From Gemmatimonas sp. (GTDB lineage Bacteria > Gemmatimonadota > Gemmatimonadetes > Gemmatimonadales > Gemmatimonadaceae), in assembly GCA_013822425.1 (NCBI GenBank), contig PNKL01000001.1, positions 93,449 through 157,448 of the forward strand: a DNA stretch of 64,000 nucleotides, in the 5' to 3' direction. Each line of letters opens with the position of its first letter. Within the stretch, counting starts at the first letter, position 1. This document shows, piece by piece, positions 51,223 through 60,124 of the stretch. Both the position numbers and the translations under genes were made by a program. Under the pieces are notes generated by a model that was given only the letters and a program-made list of their open reading frames with translations, had not been told where the DNA came from and searched no databases.

Positions 51223-51354
51223 TCACGTACAGCTGGCGGTCGTGGCGGCGCCCGGGGCCGCCTCGGGTTTCTGGCGCGATAAGCTGGCGCAGCCAGCGAT
51301 GAAGACGACGGCGGCCGTGAGCGAGCGGCGCGTGACGCGTGGCGAGAATTGCAT
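51223..51354 (-). CDS. Possible small lipoprotein
   Basis: A 43-residue frame, MQFSPRVTRRSLTAAVVFIAGC and onward, has a positively charged start, a hydrophobic stretch and an IAGC lipobox. A different frame continues downstream with protein-like sequence (YVSNDPRDLPPANYAAQKLA), so a longer gene interrupted by a shift is possible. The rest of the gap between the tRNA genes holds nothing I can support. Confidence 0.35.
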   Translation of the reverse strand: MQFSPRVTRRSLTAAVVFIAGCASLSRQKPEAAPGAATTASCT

Positions 51355-51502
51355 GCGGGAGTCCCTCTGGACTCGGGTGGTGGGGCCGACGCATCGAAAA
51401 AAACGCGGTCTCGGCGGCCGACGTTGAACGTCGGCGGTGCGGCCACGGTGGTTGAACCACGGGCGCGGGTCGGGGCCGGCACGAACCGGCGGAAAAACGA
51501 GA

Positions 51503-51589
51503 CGGGCAGGGAGGGATTCGAACCCCCGGTTCCCTTGCAGGAACGCCGGTTTTCAAGACCGGAGCATTAAACCACTCTGCCACCTGCCC
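51503..51589 (-). tRNA. tRNA-Ser (UGA)
   Basis: A class II tRNA on the minus strand. Acceptor GGGCAGG pairs with CCTGCCC, the anticodon stem CCGGT/ACCGG encloses CTTGAAA with anticodon TGA, a long variable arm (GTTCCTGC...GGGAAC) follows, and the T arm is GGGGG-TTCGAAT-CCCTC. Discriminator G. CCA is not encoded. Confidence 0.95.
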
Positions 51590-51847
51590 CAAGGCCGCCC
51601 GAGGCGATCCCGGGATTCAACTATCGCCGTAAACTCGCTATAGCGCACGGGTTGCGCTACCTCAGCCTCCTGTCAGAAATTCTCCTAATGGGAATCAGGC
51701 AATCCCCTGCGGGTTTCGGCGCTGCATGCGAGTAGTACTATACTGTTCCTCGGAATACGCGTTGCCCTTGGACGCCGCACGGAAACCGCTGCGGCGGCCA
51801 TTGCACGGCCGAGGCAGGAACTGTCCTAAACCTGAGGAGCACCCCAA

Positions 51848-54808
51848 ATGAAGCGGACCGGAGTTTTTGCTTTGTTCGCCTTCCTCTTCGCGAGCGAACC
51901 GGCGCTCGCGCAGACTCGCATTGCCGGTGCCGTACGCGCGAGCGACGGTTCGGGTCCCATTGTCGGGGCCGAGGTGACGATCACCGGGACGAAGCGCGGT
52001 GCCATCACGCGCGATGACGGTCGCTTCACGATCGCCGTGGATGCTGGTACGTTCACCGTGGTCGCCAAGCGCATCGGCTACGCCCCCGACTCGCAGACGG
52101 TGACGGTCGCGACGGGCCGCACGGTGACCGCCGACTTCACGCTGCGCGTGACGGCAGCGCAGCTGGGCGGCATCGTCATCACCGGCTATGGCCAGAAAGA
52201 CGTGCGCGACCGCACCGGCGTGGCCGAGACGGTCCGGGAGAAGACCTTTATCGTCGGGAAAATCACCAGCCCGGAGCAACTGATCCAGGGCAAGGTGGCC
52301 GGCGTGCAGGTGGTGACGAGCAATGAGCCGGGGGCGGGGATCGCGATGCGCATCCGCGGCGGCACGTCCATCAACGCCAGCAACGAGCCGCTCTTCGTGG
52401 TGGACGGCGTGCCGCTGCCGGTAGGCGGCGGCGTCGCGGCGGGGCGCAACCCGTTGAACTTCCTCAACCCCAACGAGATCCAGAGCATCACGGTGCTCAA
52501 GGACGCCTCGGCGGCCGCGATCTACGGGTCGCGCGGCGCGAACGGCGTCATCCTGATCACGACGAAGTCCGGCGTGCAGGGCGCGTCGACGGTCTTCTTC
52601 GGCAGCAGCTACTCGACGTCGTCTATCGTGAAGAAGCCGGACATGCTGAACGCCACGCAGTTCAAGGCAGCCGTGGCGCAGTTCGCGCCGGAGAACACGG
52701 CGCGGCTCGGCAACGCCAACACCGACTGGATCGACGCGATCACGCGCAATGGCGCGGGCGCCGAGAACAATCTGTCGATGGCCGGCGCCAAGGACGATAT
52801 GCGCTACCGCCTGTCAATTGGCAGCATGTCGCAGGACGGCATCGTGACCGGCACGAGCACGCGCCGCGAGTCGATGGGCCTGACCTACAGCGACCTGCTG
52901 CTGAACGACAAGCTCGAGTTCCGCGCGAACCTGAAGGGGAGCCGGGCGCTCGACACGTACGCGGCGGGCGGCATCGGCGCGGCGACGTCCATGGCGCCGA
53001 CGCAGCCGGTTCGCAACCCGGACGGCACGTACTACCAGTGGACCGACTGGCTGGGACCCAACAACCCGGTGGCCGATCAGGCGATGATCAGCGACCAGGG
53101 CTCGACGTTCCGCACGATTGGCAACCTCGAGGCGAAGTACTCGCTGCCGTGGATCGAAGGGCTCGCCGCGACGCTGCGCACGGGCTACGACTTCACGCAG
53201 GCGTCGCGCGTCACGTTCTCGCCGACGACGGCGCAGTATGACATCGAAGTGGGACGCGGTGGCCGGTTCGACAAGAACAACCCGCGGCAGGTCAATACGC
53301 TGCTCGAGGCGTTCGCCACCTACACGCGCAAGATGGAAGACCTCGCGAGCTCGTTCGACGTGACGGGTGGCTACACCTACGAAGGGTCGCGCGGCGACTA
53401 TCCGTGGTACTACGCCGAGAAACTCTCCACGAACCTGCTGGGCAGCAACGGCGTGCCCGGCGCGCAGGTGCAGCAGAACTACCTGACGATCGAGGAGAGC
53501 AAGCTGATCTCGTTCTTCGGACGCGTGAACTACACGTTCCGCGACCGGTACCTGCTGACCGGCTCGATCCGCCGCGACGGCTCGTCGCGCTTCGGCCCGG
53601 GCAACCAGTGGGGCGTCTTCCCGGCCTTCGCCGCGGCCTGGCGCATGATTGAAGAGCCGTTCTTCCAGAAGATGCCGCAGTTGTCGGACCTCAAGCTGCG
53701 CTTCTCGTGGGGCGTCAACGGCAACCAGTCGTTCGGCAACTACCTGTTCCTCTCGACCTACACGAGCGGTGACAGCAAGGCGATGTACCAGTTCGGGAAC
53801 AACTACGTGAGCACGATCCGCCCCAGCGCGGTCGACCCGAACATCAAGTGGGAGCAGACGACGTCGACGAACTTTGGCCTCGACTTCGGCCTCTATAACA
53901 ACCGCATCACCGGCACCCTCGACGTCTACAGCAAGAAGACGGACGACCTCATCTTCACGGTCCCGGTACCGGCCGGCACGAACCTGTCGAACTACGTCAC
54001 GACGAACATCGGCAGCATGAAGAACAGCGGCGTGGAGCTTGGCCTGAGCGCCGTGATCCTCGAGGGCCGGAACTCGCCGTGGCGCTGGGACGGCACCCTC
54101 ACCGCCGGCATGAACACCAACAAGATCGTGTCGGTGAGCGCGTCGGGCGCCGACAAGATTCTCGTCGGCGGCATCGCGGGCGGCGTGGGCAACACCATCC
54201 AGGTGCTCCAGCCGGGCCAGCCGCGCTACGCCTTCCTCGTCTTCAAATCCAAGAGGGGCGCCGACGGCAAGCCCGTGACGGGCGACAAGCCCGACAAGGA
54301 GTTGTACCAGGACATCAACGGCGACGGCGCCATCACGCAGGACGACAAGGTCCCGTACAAGAGTCCCGATCCGAAGTGGATCATCGGTCTGTCGTCGAAC
54401 GCGTCGTACAAGAACTGGGACGCCTCGCTGTCGGCGCGCCTGAACCTGGGCAACTACGTGTACAACAACGTGGCGTCGACGCTCGGCACCTATCGTGCCC
54501 TCAAGGGCACGCAGGCGCCGAACAACCTGCACGCCTCGGTGCTCAAGTACGGATTCACCTCCACGCAGTACTTCTCCGACCTGTATGTCGAGAAGGCGAG
54601 CTTCCTGCGCCTCGACAACGTCAGCGTCGGCTACACCTTCAGGAACGTGTCGCAACTGAAGTCGCTGCGCGTGTACGGTGCCATCCAGAATGTCTTCACG
54701 AGCACCAAGTACACGGGCGTTGACCCGATGGCCGGCGTGAACGGCATCGACAATGCCCTGTACCCACTGTCACGCACGTTCACCACCGGCCTCAACATCG
54801 GCTTCTGA
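51848..54808 (+). CDS. SusC/RagA-type TonB-dependent transporter
   Basis: A 986-residue outer-membrane transporter. Signal peptide ends at PALAQ; residues 23-110 form the carboxypeptidase-like N-terminal domain (DGSGPIVGAEVTITGTKRGA); the plug carries LIQGKVAGVQVVTSNEPG and NEIQSITVLKDASAAAIYG, the SusC plug signature. The barrel ends in TTGLNIGF with terminal Phe. It should import maltooligosaccharides with SusD, judged from downstream glycosidases. A TATACT at 51739-51744 may be its -10 element. Confidence 0.93.
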   Translation: MKRTGVFALFAFLFASEPALAQTRIAGAVRASDGSGPIVGAEVTITGTKRGAITRDDGRFTIAVDAGTFTVVAKRIGYAPDSQTVTVATGRTVTADFTLRVTAAQLGGIVITGYGQKDVRDRTGVAETVREKTFIVGKITSPEQLIQGKVAGVQVVTSNEPGAGIAMRIRGGTSINASNEPLFVVDGVPLPVGGGVAAGRNPLNFLNPNEIQSITVLKDASAAAIYGSRGANGVILITTKSGVQGASTVFFGSSYSTSSIVKKPDMLNATQFKAAVAQFAPENTARLGNANTDWIDAITRNGAGAENNLSMAGAKDDMRYRLSIGSMSQDGIVTGTSTRRESMGLTYSDLLLNDKLEFRANLKGSRALDTYAAGGIGAATSMAPTQPVRNPDGTYYQWTDWLGPNNPVADQAMISDQGSTFRTIGNLEAKYSLPWIEGLAATLRTGYDFTQASRVTFSPTTAQYDIEVGRGGRFDKNNPRQVNTLLEAFATYTRKMEDLASSFDVTGGYTYEGSRGDYPWYYAEKLSTNLLGSNGVPGAQVQQNYLTIEESKLISFFGRVNYTFRDRYLLTGSIRRDGSSRFGPGNQWGVFPAFAAAWRMIEEPFFQKMPQLSDLKLRFSWGVNGNQSFGNYLFLSTYTSGDSKAMYQFGNNYVSTIRPSAVDPNIKWEQTTSTNFGLDFGLYNNRITGTLDVYSKKTDDLIFTVPVPAGTNLSNYVTTNIGSMKNSGVELGLSAVILEGRNSPWRWDGTLTAGMNTNKIVSVSASGADKILVGGIAGGVGNTIQVLQPGQPRYAFLVFKSKRGADGKPVTGDKPDKELYQDINGDGAITQDDKVPYKSPDPKWIIGLSSNASYKNWDASLSARLNLGNYVYNNVASTLGTYRALKGTQAPNNLHASVLKYGFTSTQYFSDLYVEKASFLRLDNVSVGYTFRNVSQLKSLRVYGAIQNVFTSTKYTGVDPMAGVNGIDNALYPLSRTFTTGLNIGF

Positions 54809-54822
54809 GCGGAGACGAAACC

Positions 54823-56406
54823 ATGAAAAATACCATTCGCTCCATGCTCGTCGCCGCCAGCGCGCTGCTGGTGGCGGCCGCGTGCACCGATCCGACGGTG
54901 GCGCCGAAGAGCAGCGTCAGCAGCGCCAACATCTTCTCCGAGGAAACGTCGTACAAGTCCTTCCTCGCCAAGATCTATGCGGGCCTCGCGGTCAGCGGCC
55001 AGCAGGGTCCGGCGGGCAACGGCGACATCTCGGGGCTCGACGAGGGCTTCTCGCAGTACATGCGCCTGTGGTGGCAGATGGAGGAGCTGCCCACCGACGA
55101 GGCGGCCGTTTCGTGGAATGACGGCCCCATCCAGGAGTTGAACACCCAGATCTGGTCGTCGTCGAACTCGTTCCTGGGCTCGATGTACTACCGCATCTAC
55201 TTCCAGGTCTCCATGGCCAACGAGTTCCTGCGCGAGACGACGCCGGAGAAGCTGGGGTCGCGCAACGTGTCGGCGGCCACGAAGACCGAAGTGGCCAAGT
55301 ACCGCGCCGAGGCGCGCTTCCTGCGCGCGCTCAGCTACTGGCACGGGATGGACCTGTTCGGCAACATCCCGCTCGTGAAGGAAACGGACGCGCTCGGCAA
55401 GGAGCCGCCGGCACAGGCGACGCGCGCCGAGGTGTACAACTACGTCGTCAGCGAGCTGACCGCGATCCGCAACGAGCTGCCCGGCGTCGGCGCGGCCGAA
55501 TACGGCCGCGTGGACCAAGGCGCGGTGGCCATGCTGCTCGCGAAGGTCTACCTGAATGCGCAGGTGTACGCCGGCACGGCGAAGTACGCCGAGGCGCTGG
55601 CCGAGGCGCAGCGGGTGATCGCCGGCCCGTACCGCCTGGACGCGAACTTCCGCCGCATGTTCTCGGCGGACAACAACAGTTCGCCCGAGATCATCTTCGC
55701 CATCCAGCAGGATGGCGACAAGATCCAGACGTGGGGCGGCATGACGTTCCTGATTCATGCCTCGCTGGGCGCGAGCCTGAAAGCCAGCGACTTCGGCATT
55801 GACGGCGAGTGGTGGGGCATTCGCACCAAGCCGTCGCTTGCCGCGCTCTACCCGAACGGTGGCGGCCCGACCAGCCCCGACAAGCGCTCGGCGTTCTTCA
55901 CGCGCGACGGCTTCTCTGGCAGCATGACGAACCTAACCGACTACACGACGGGCATCGGCTCGCCGAAGTTCACCAACAAGACTTCAACCGGCGCCTCGGG
56001 CAAGAACTCGACCTTCGTGGACACCGACTTCCCGGTCTTCCGCCTGGCCGACGCCTACCTGATCTACGCCGAGGCCGTGGTACGTGGCGCCGGCGGTTCG
56101 CGCGCCACGGCGCTGGGCTACATCAACGCACTGCGTGACCGCGCCTATGGCAACACCACGGGCCAGATCACCGACGCGCAGATGACACAGGCGTTCATCC
56201 TCGACGAACGAGCCCGCGAGCTCTTCTGGGAAGGGACGCGGCGCACCGACCTGATTCGCTATGGCCAGTTCAGCACGGCCGGTGTCTGGCAGTGGAAGGG
56301 TGGTACGGTGAACGGCGCGGTGACCGCGGCGTTCCGCGACCTGTACCCGCTGCCGGCGAGCGAGCTGGTGGCGAACCCGAAGCTGAAGCAGAACACGGGG
56401 TACTGA
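54823..56406 (+). CDS. SusD/RagB-type nutrient-binding lipoprotein
   Basis: A 527-residue surface lipoprotein with lipobox LLVAAAC (Cys20). SusD features are AEARFLRALSYWHGMDLFGNIPLV, DQGAVAMLLAKVYLNAQVY, DFPVFRLADAYLIYAEAVVRG and the C-terminal DERARELFWEGTRRTDLIRYGQF. It forms the lid of the upstream SusC channel; genes are 14 bases apart. Confidence 0.94.
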   Translation: MKNTIRSMLVAASALLVAAACTDPTVAPKSSVSSANIFSEETSYKSFLAKIYAGLAVSGQQGPAGNGDISGLDEGFSQYMRLWWQMEELPTDEAAVSWNDGPIQELNTQIWSSSNSFLGSMYYRIYFQVSMANEFLRETTPEKLGSRNVSAATKTEVAKYRAEARFLRALSYWHGMDLFGNIPLVKETDALGKEPPAQATRAEVYNYVVSELTAIRNELPGVGAAEYGRVDQGAVAMLLAKVYLNAQVYAGTAKYAEALAEAQRVIAGPYRLDANFRRMFSADNNSSPEIIFAIQQDGDKIQTWGGMTFLIHASLGASLKASDFGIDGEWWGIRTKPSLAALYPNGGGPTSPDKRSAFFTRDGFSGSMTNLTDYTTGIGSPKFTNKTSTGASGKNSTFVDTDFPVFRLADAYLIYAEAVVRGAGGSRATALGYINALRDRAYGNTTGQITDAQMTQAFILDERARELFWEGTRRTDLIRYGQFSTAGVWQWKGGTVNGAVTAAFRDLYPLPASELVANPKLKQNTGY

Positions 56407-56411
56407 TTTCG

Positions 56412-58049
56412 ATGGGTACCACGCGTCCGGTCCGAGGCCATGCCTTGGGCCGGGCGTTTGGCATCTGGTACACGACGCGCCGCGCGCTCATGCGCGCGGC
56501 GCGGTCGCGTGTGGCGCCGTGCGCCGTGGTTCTCGCGGCGTGCAGTGGTGGCGGCGACTCGCCGTCCGGCCCGCCAGGCCCCGGCGGCGCGACGAACCCC
56601 ACTGAGCGGCCCAGCCTGCCGCCGACGTACCGAGCCACGGGGCGCGCCGCGGCCGGCGATGTCTTCGTGCAGCTCTTCTCCTGGTACTGGACGGATGTGG
56701 GCGCCGAATGTGGCCGCGCGCTTGGCCCGGCGGGGTACCGCGCGGCGCTCGTCTCGCCGCCGCAGGAGCACAACATCGCCGACGGGCGCCCGTGGTTCGA
56801 GGTGTACGGCCCGGTCAGCTACTCGATAGATCGCGGCCGGTTCGGCACGCGCGCCGAGTTCGTGGACATGGTGCAGCGGTGCAGGGAATCCGGTGTGGAC
56901 ATCTACGTGGACGCGGTGATCAACCACATGGCGCCTGGGAGTGGCGTGGGGAGCAGCGGGACCACGTTCACGCGCTACAACTACCAGCCGCTGTACGGAC
57001 CGTCGGACTTCCATCCGGCCTGCACGCTGAACAACTACCAGAGCGCGGCGAACGTGCAGGACTGCGAGCTGCTCGGCCTTCCCGATCTCAACACCGGCTC
57101 GGCGAGCGTGCGGCAGAAGATCGCCGACTACCTCATCGAGCTGACGCGACTGGGCGTGGCGGGGTTCCGCATCGACGCGGCCAAGCACATCCAGCCGGTG
57201 GAGCTCGACAGCATTGTCCGGCTCGTGAACCTCGCCGCCACGGCCGAAGGGCGTACGCCGCCGTACGTCTTCCTCGAAGTCATTGATCCCGGCACGGAGG
57301 CAGTGAAGGCGGTCGACTACTTCGGGCTCGGCTATGCGAGCGGCGGTGCGGCGGACATCACCGAGTTCAACTTCCGCACGGTGGGCGAGCGCTTCCGCGC
57401 CGGCAGCGGCAAGCGCGCCGGCGAGCTGTCGTCCTTCTCGGCGCGCACCTGGGGGCTGATGGCGGGCGACAAGGCGGTGGTCTTCCTGCAGAATCACGAC
57501 ACGCAGCGATTTGACGGCGTGGATTACCGCGACGGCACGGCGTATCGCCTGGCGAATGTGTGGATGCTGGGGCAGGGGTACGGGTATCCGGTGGTGATGT
57601 CCGGGTACGCATTCGACAAGGCGACGCAGGCCGGACGCGACGCGGGGCCGCCGACGCGCGAGGCGAGCCTGCGATGCGCCGAGCGCATGGAATTGGCCGT
57701 ACGCGGCGAGTGGGCCTGCGAGCACCGCGACCCGTGGATCGTGGCGATGCTCGCCTTTCGTCGCGCGGTGGCAGGCACCGATGCGGCGCGGCTTTGGGAC
57801 AATGGTGCCGACGCCGTGGCCTTCTCCCGCGGCGCGAGCGGGTTCGTCGCCCTCAATGCCGGCGCGGTCGGCGTGACCGCCTCGATCCCGACCGCGCTGG
57901 CCCCGGGGGCCTACTGCGACCTGCTGACCGGCGGACGCGGCGCGGCGGGTTGCATCGGGCGCACCGTGACGGTCGACGCCGATCAGACCATCTTCATTAC
58001 CATCAACGCGACGTCGGCCGTCGCGCTGCTCTCCGGAGTACGACCATGA
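56412..58049 (+). CDS. GH13 alpha-amylase lipoprotein
   Basis: A 545-residue alpha-amylase. The lipobox is VVLAAC, preceded by MRAARSRVAPCA; a second ATG at 56490 would give a conventional signal peptide, so the true start may be there. GH13 conserved regions are YVDAVINHMA, GFRIDAAKHI (nucleophile Asp), FLEVID (acid Glu) and FLQNHDTQR (transition-state Asp). A short beta domain ends the protein. It cleaves starch or oligosaccharides at the cell surface. It overlaps the next gene by four bases. Confidence 0.92.
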   Translation: MGTTRPVRGHALGRAFGIWYTTRRALMRAARSRVAPCAVVLAACSGGGDSPSGPPGPGGATNPTERPSLPPTYRATGRAAAGDVFVQLFSWYWTDVGAECGRALGPAGYRAALVSPPQEHNIADGRPWFEVYGPVSYSIDRGRFGTRAEFVDMVQRCRESGVDIYVDAVINHMAPGSGVGSSGTTFTRYNYQPLYGPSDFHPACTLNNYQSAANVQDCELLGLPDLNTGSASVRQKIADYLIELTRLGVAGFRIDAAKHIQPVELDSIVRLVNLAATAEGRTPPYVFLEVIDPGTEAVKAVDYFGLGYASGGAADITEFNFRTVGERFRAGSGKRAGELSSFSARTWGLMAGDKAVVFLQNHDTQRFDGVDYRDGTAYRLANVWMLGQGYGYPVVMSGYAFDKATQAGRDAGPPTREASLRCAERMELAVRGEWACEHRDPWIVAMLAFRRAVAGTDAARLWDNGADAVAFSRGASGFVALNAGAVGVTASIPTALAPGAYCDLLTGGRGAAGCIGRTVTVDADQTIFITINATSAVALLSGVRP

Positions 58050-60091
58050 TACCCCGACGCTTGCCGGCGCTCGCCGCCCTGCTGGTCGCGCTGTTCATTC
58101 CTGCGCCGATTCGGTCCCAGTCGCTCGCGGTCCGGTCGCCCGACGGACGTACCACGCTCGTGCTCGCGCTGTCCAACACGCGACTCACGTGGGCCGTGAC
58201 GCGGGACGGCGCGCCGGTGGTGATGCCGTCGCGATTCGGGTTTGCGTTTCGCGGCGCGCCGCCGTTCGAGACGGGGCTGCGGCTGGCCGATAGCGCCCGG
58301 GCATCCGTCGACGCCATGTTCTCGCTCCCGCTCGGCGAAGTCGCGCGGGTGCGCGACCGGCACAATGAGCTGCGCGTGCGGGTCGCGGAGACGGCGGCGC
58401 CGCACCGCGAGCTGTGGGTGGTCGCGCGCGCGTTCGATGACGGCATCGGCTTCCGCTACGAGTTCCCCGACCAGCCAAACCTCAAGGACTTCGAGATCAT
58501 GGACGAACTCACGGAGTTCTCCATGGCCGAGGACATGAAGGCGTGGTGGATCCCGGCTGACATTGCGACACCGGACCGTCAGGAGATGCTCTGGTCGTCG
58601 GGGCCGATCAGCAAACTCGATCTCGTGCAGACGCCGCTCACGCTGGTGGGGACGGGCGGCCTGCACGCTGTCATTCACGAAGCGAACCTCGTGGATTACG
58701 CCGGCATGGCGCTGCAGGGGCGCAGCGAAAGCCGGACGCTGCGGACGAGCCTCGCGCGGTGGAAGGACGGGAGCGCGGTGAAGGGGCGTACGCCATTCGT
58801 GACGCCGTGGCGAACGCTGCAACTGGCTGAACGACCGGAGGACCTGGCGCCGTCGGTGCTGGGCCTCAAGCTGAACCCGCCCAGCCGCATTGCCGACACG
58901 CGGTGGATCCGGCCGATGAAGTACAACGGCATCTGGTGGGGCATGCACGTCAACACGATGACGTGGAGCAGCGGTCCGCTGCACGGCGCCACGACGGCCA
59001 ACGCGCGCCGCTACATCGATTTTGCCGCCGCCAACGGGCTGGGCGGCACGCTGGTGGAGGGATGGAACCTCGGGTGGGACAAGAACTGGATGCTGCACGG
59101 CGACGAGTTCTCGTTCACGCGGGCGTATCCTGACTACGACCTCCCGGGGGTTGCCGCGTACGCCAGGCAAAAGGGCGTGTCACTGATCGTACACAACGAG
59201 ACCGGGACGTTTGTGGAGAACTATGAGCGGCAACTGGACAGCGCCTTCGCGCTCTACCAGCGCCTCGGCGTCACGGCGATCAAGACCGGCTACGTGGGTG
59301 ACACCGTGAATCCGGGCGGGCACGCGCACCAGGGCCAGTACATGGTACGGCACCATCGGCGCGTCATCGAGGCCGCGGCGAGCCGCGGGATCGGCGTCGT
59401 GATGCACGAACCCATCAAGGACACGGGCGAGCGACGCACCTGGCCCAACATGCTGTCGCGCGAGGGCGCACGCGGGCAGGAGTACAACGCCTGGGGCGGG
59501 GAGGGCGGCAATCCACCCGAGCACGAGACGATCCTCTTCTTCACGCGCCTTTTGTCGGGCCCGGTGGATTTCACACCCGGCATCTTCAATCTGCTGATCA
59601 GCCGCAGCGGCACCAACGTGCCGCGCGCGCCGACGGAGGCGCGCCCACGTACCACACTCGCCAAGCAACTGGCGCTCTATGTGGTGCTGTATTCGCCAGT
59701 GCAGATGGCGGCGGATCTGATCGAGAACTACGAGGGGCAGCCCGGCTTCCAGTTCATTCGCGACGTGGCCGTGGACTGGGACACCACCCGCGTGCTGCAC
59801 GGCCGCATCGGCGACGACGTGGTTGTGGCGCGCAAGACGAAGGGAAGGGACGAGTGGTTCGTGGGTGCGATCACCGACGAGGAGGCACGTACCATCGAGG
59901 TTGCACTCGACTTCCTGCCGAAAGGACGTGCGTACGTCGCCGAGGTGTACGCCGACGGCACGGGGGCGAACTGGCGAGACAACCCGCTGGCGCTGGCCAT
60001 CAGCCGCCAGCCGGTGAACGCCGCGACTCGCCTGCGCATTGCGATGGCGGCGGGCGGCGGCCAGGCCATCCGCATCCGTCCGGCGCGCTGA
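58046..60091 (+). CDS. GH97 alpha-glucosidase (SusB-like)
   Basis: A 681-residue exported glycosidase with signal peptide LPALAALLVALFIPAPIRSQ. The GH97 barrel has GGTLVEGWNLGWDKNW, SLIVHNETGTFVENYE, AIKTGYVGD, VVMHEPIKDTG and ARGQEYNAW; the Glu residues in HNET and MHEP fit the inverting SusB-type enzymes. The C-terminal domain ends AGGGQAIRI. It releases glucose from maltooligosaccharides in the periplasm. Confidence 0.92.
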   Translation: MIPRRLPALAALLVALFIPAPIRSQSLAVRSPDGRTTLVLALSNTRLTWAVTRDGAPVVMPSRFGFAFRGAPPFETGLRLADSARASVDAMFSLPLGEVARVRDRHNELRVRVAETAAPHRELWVVARAFDDGIGFRYEFPDQPNLKDFEIMDELTEFSMAEDMKAWWIPADIATPDRQEMLWSSGPISKLDLVQTPLTLVGTGGLHAVIHEANLVDYAGMALQGRSESRTLRTSLARWKDGSAVKGRTPFVTPWRTLQLAERPEDLAPSVLGLKLNPPSRIADTRWIRPMKYNGIWWGMHVNTMTWSSGPLHGATTANARRYIDFAAANGLGGTLVEGWNLGWDKNWMLHGDEFSFTRAYPDYDLPGVAAYARQKGVSLIVHNETGTFVENYERQLDSAFALYQRLGVTAIKTGYVGDTVNPGGHAHQGQYMVRHHRRVIEAAASRGIGVVMHEPIKDTGERRTWPNMLSREGARGQEYNAWGGEGGNPPEHETILFFTRLLSGPVDFTPGIFNLLISRSGTNVPRAPTEARPRTTLAKQLALYVVLYSPVQMAADLIENYEGQPGFQFIRDVAVDWDTTRVLHGRIGDDVVVARKTKGRDEWFVGAITDEEARTIEVALDFLPKGRAYVAEVYADGTGANWRDNPLALAISRQPVNAATRLRIAMAAGGGQAIRIRPAR

Positions 60092-60124
60092 GCGGCGGAC
60101 GCTGATGTGGGAACGGGAGTCCTG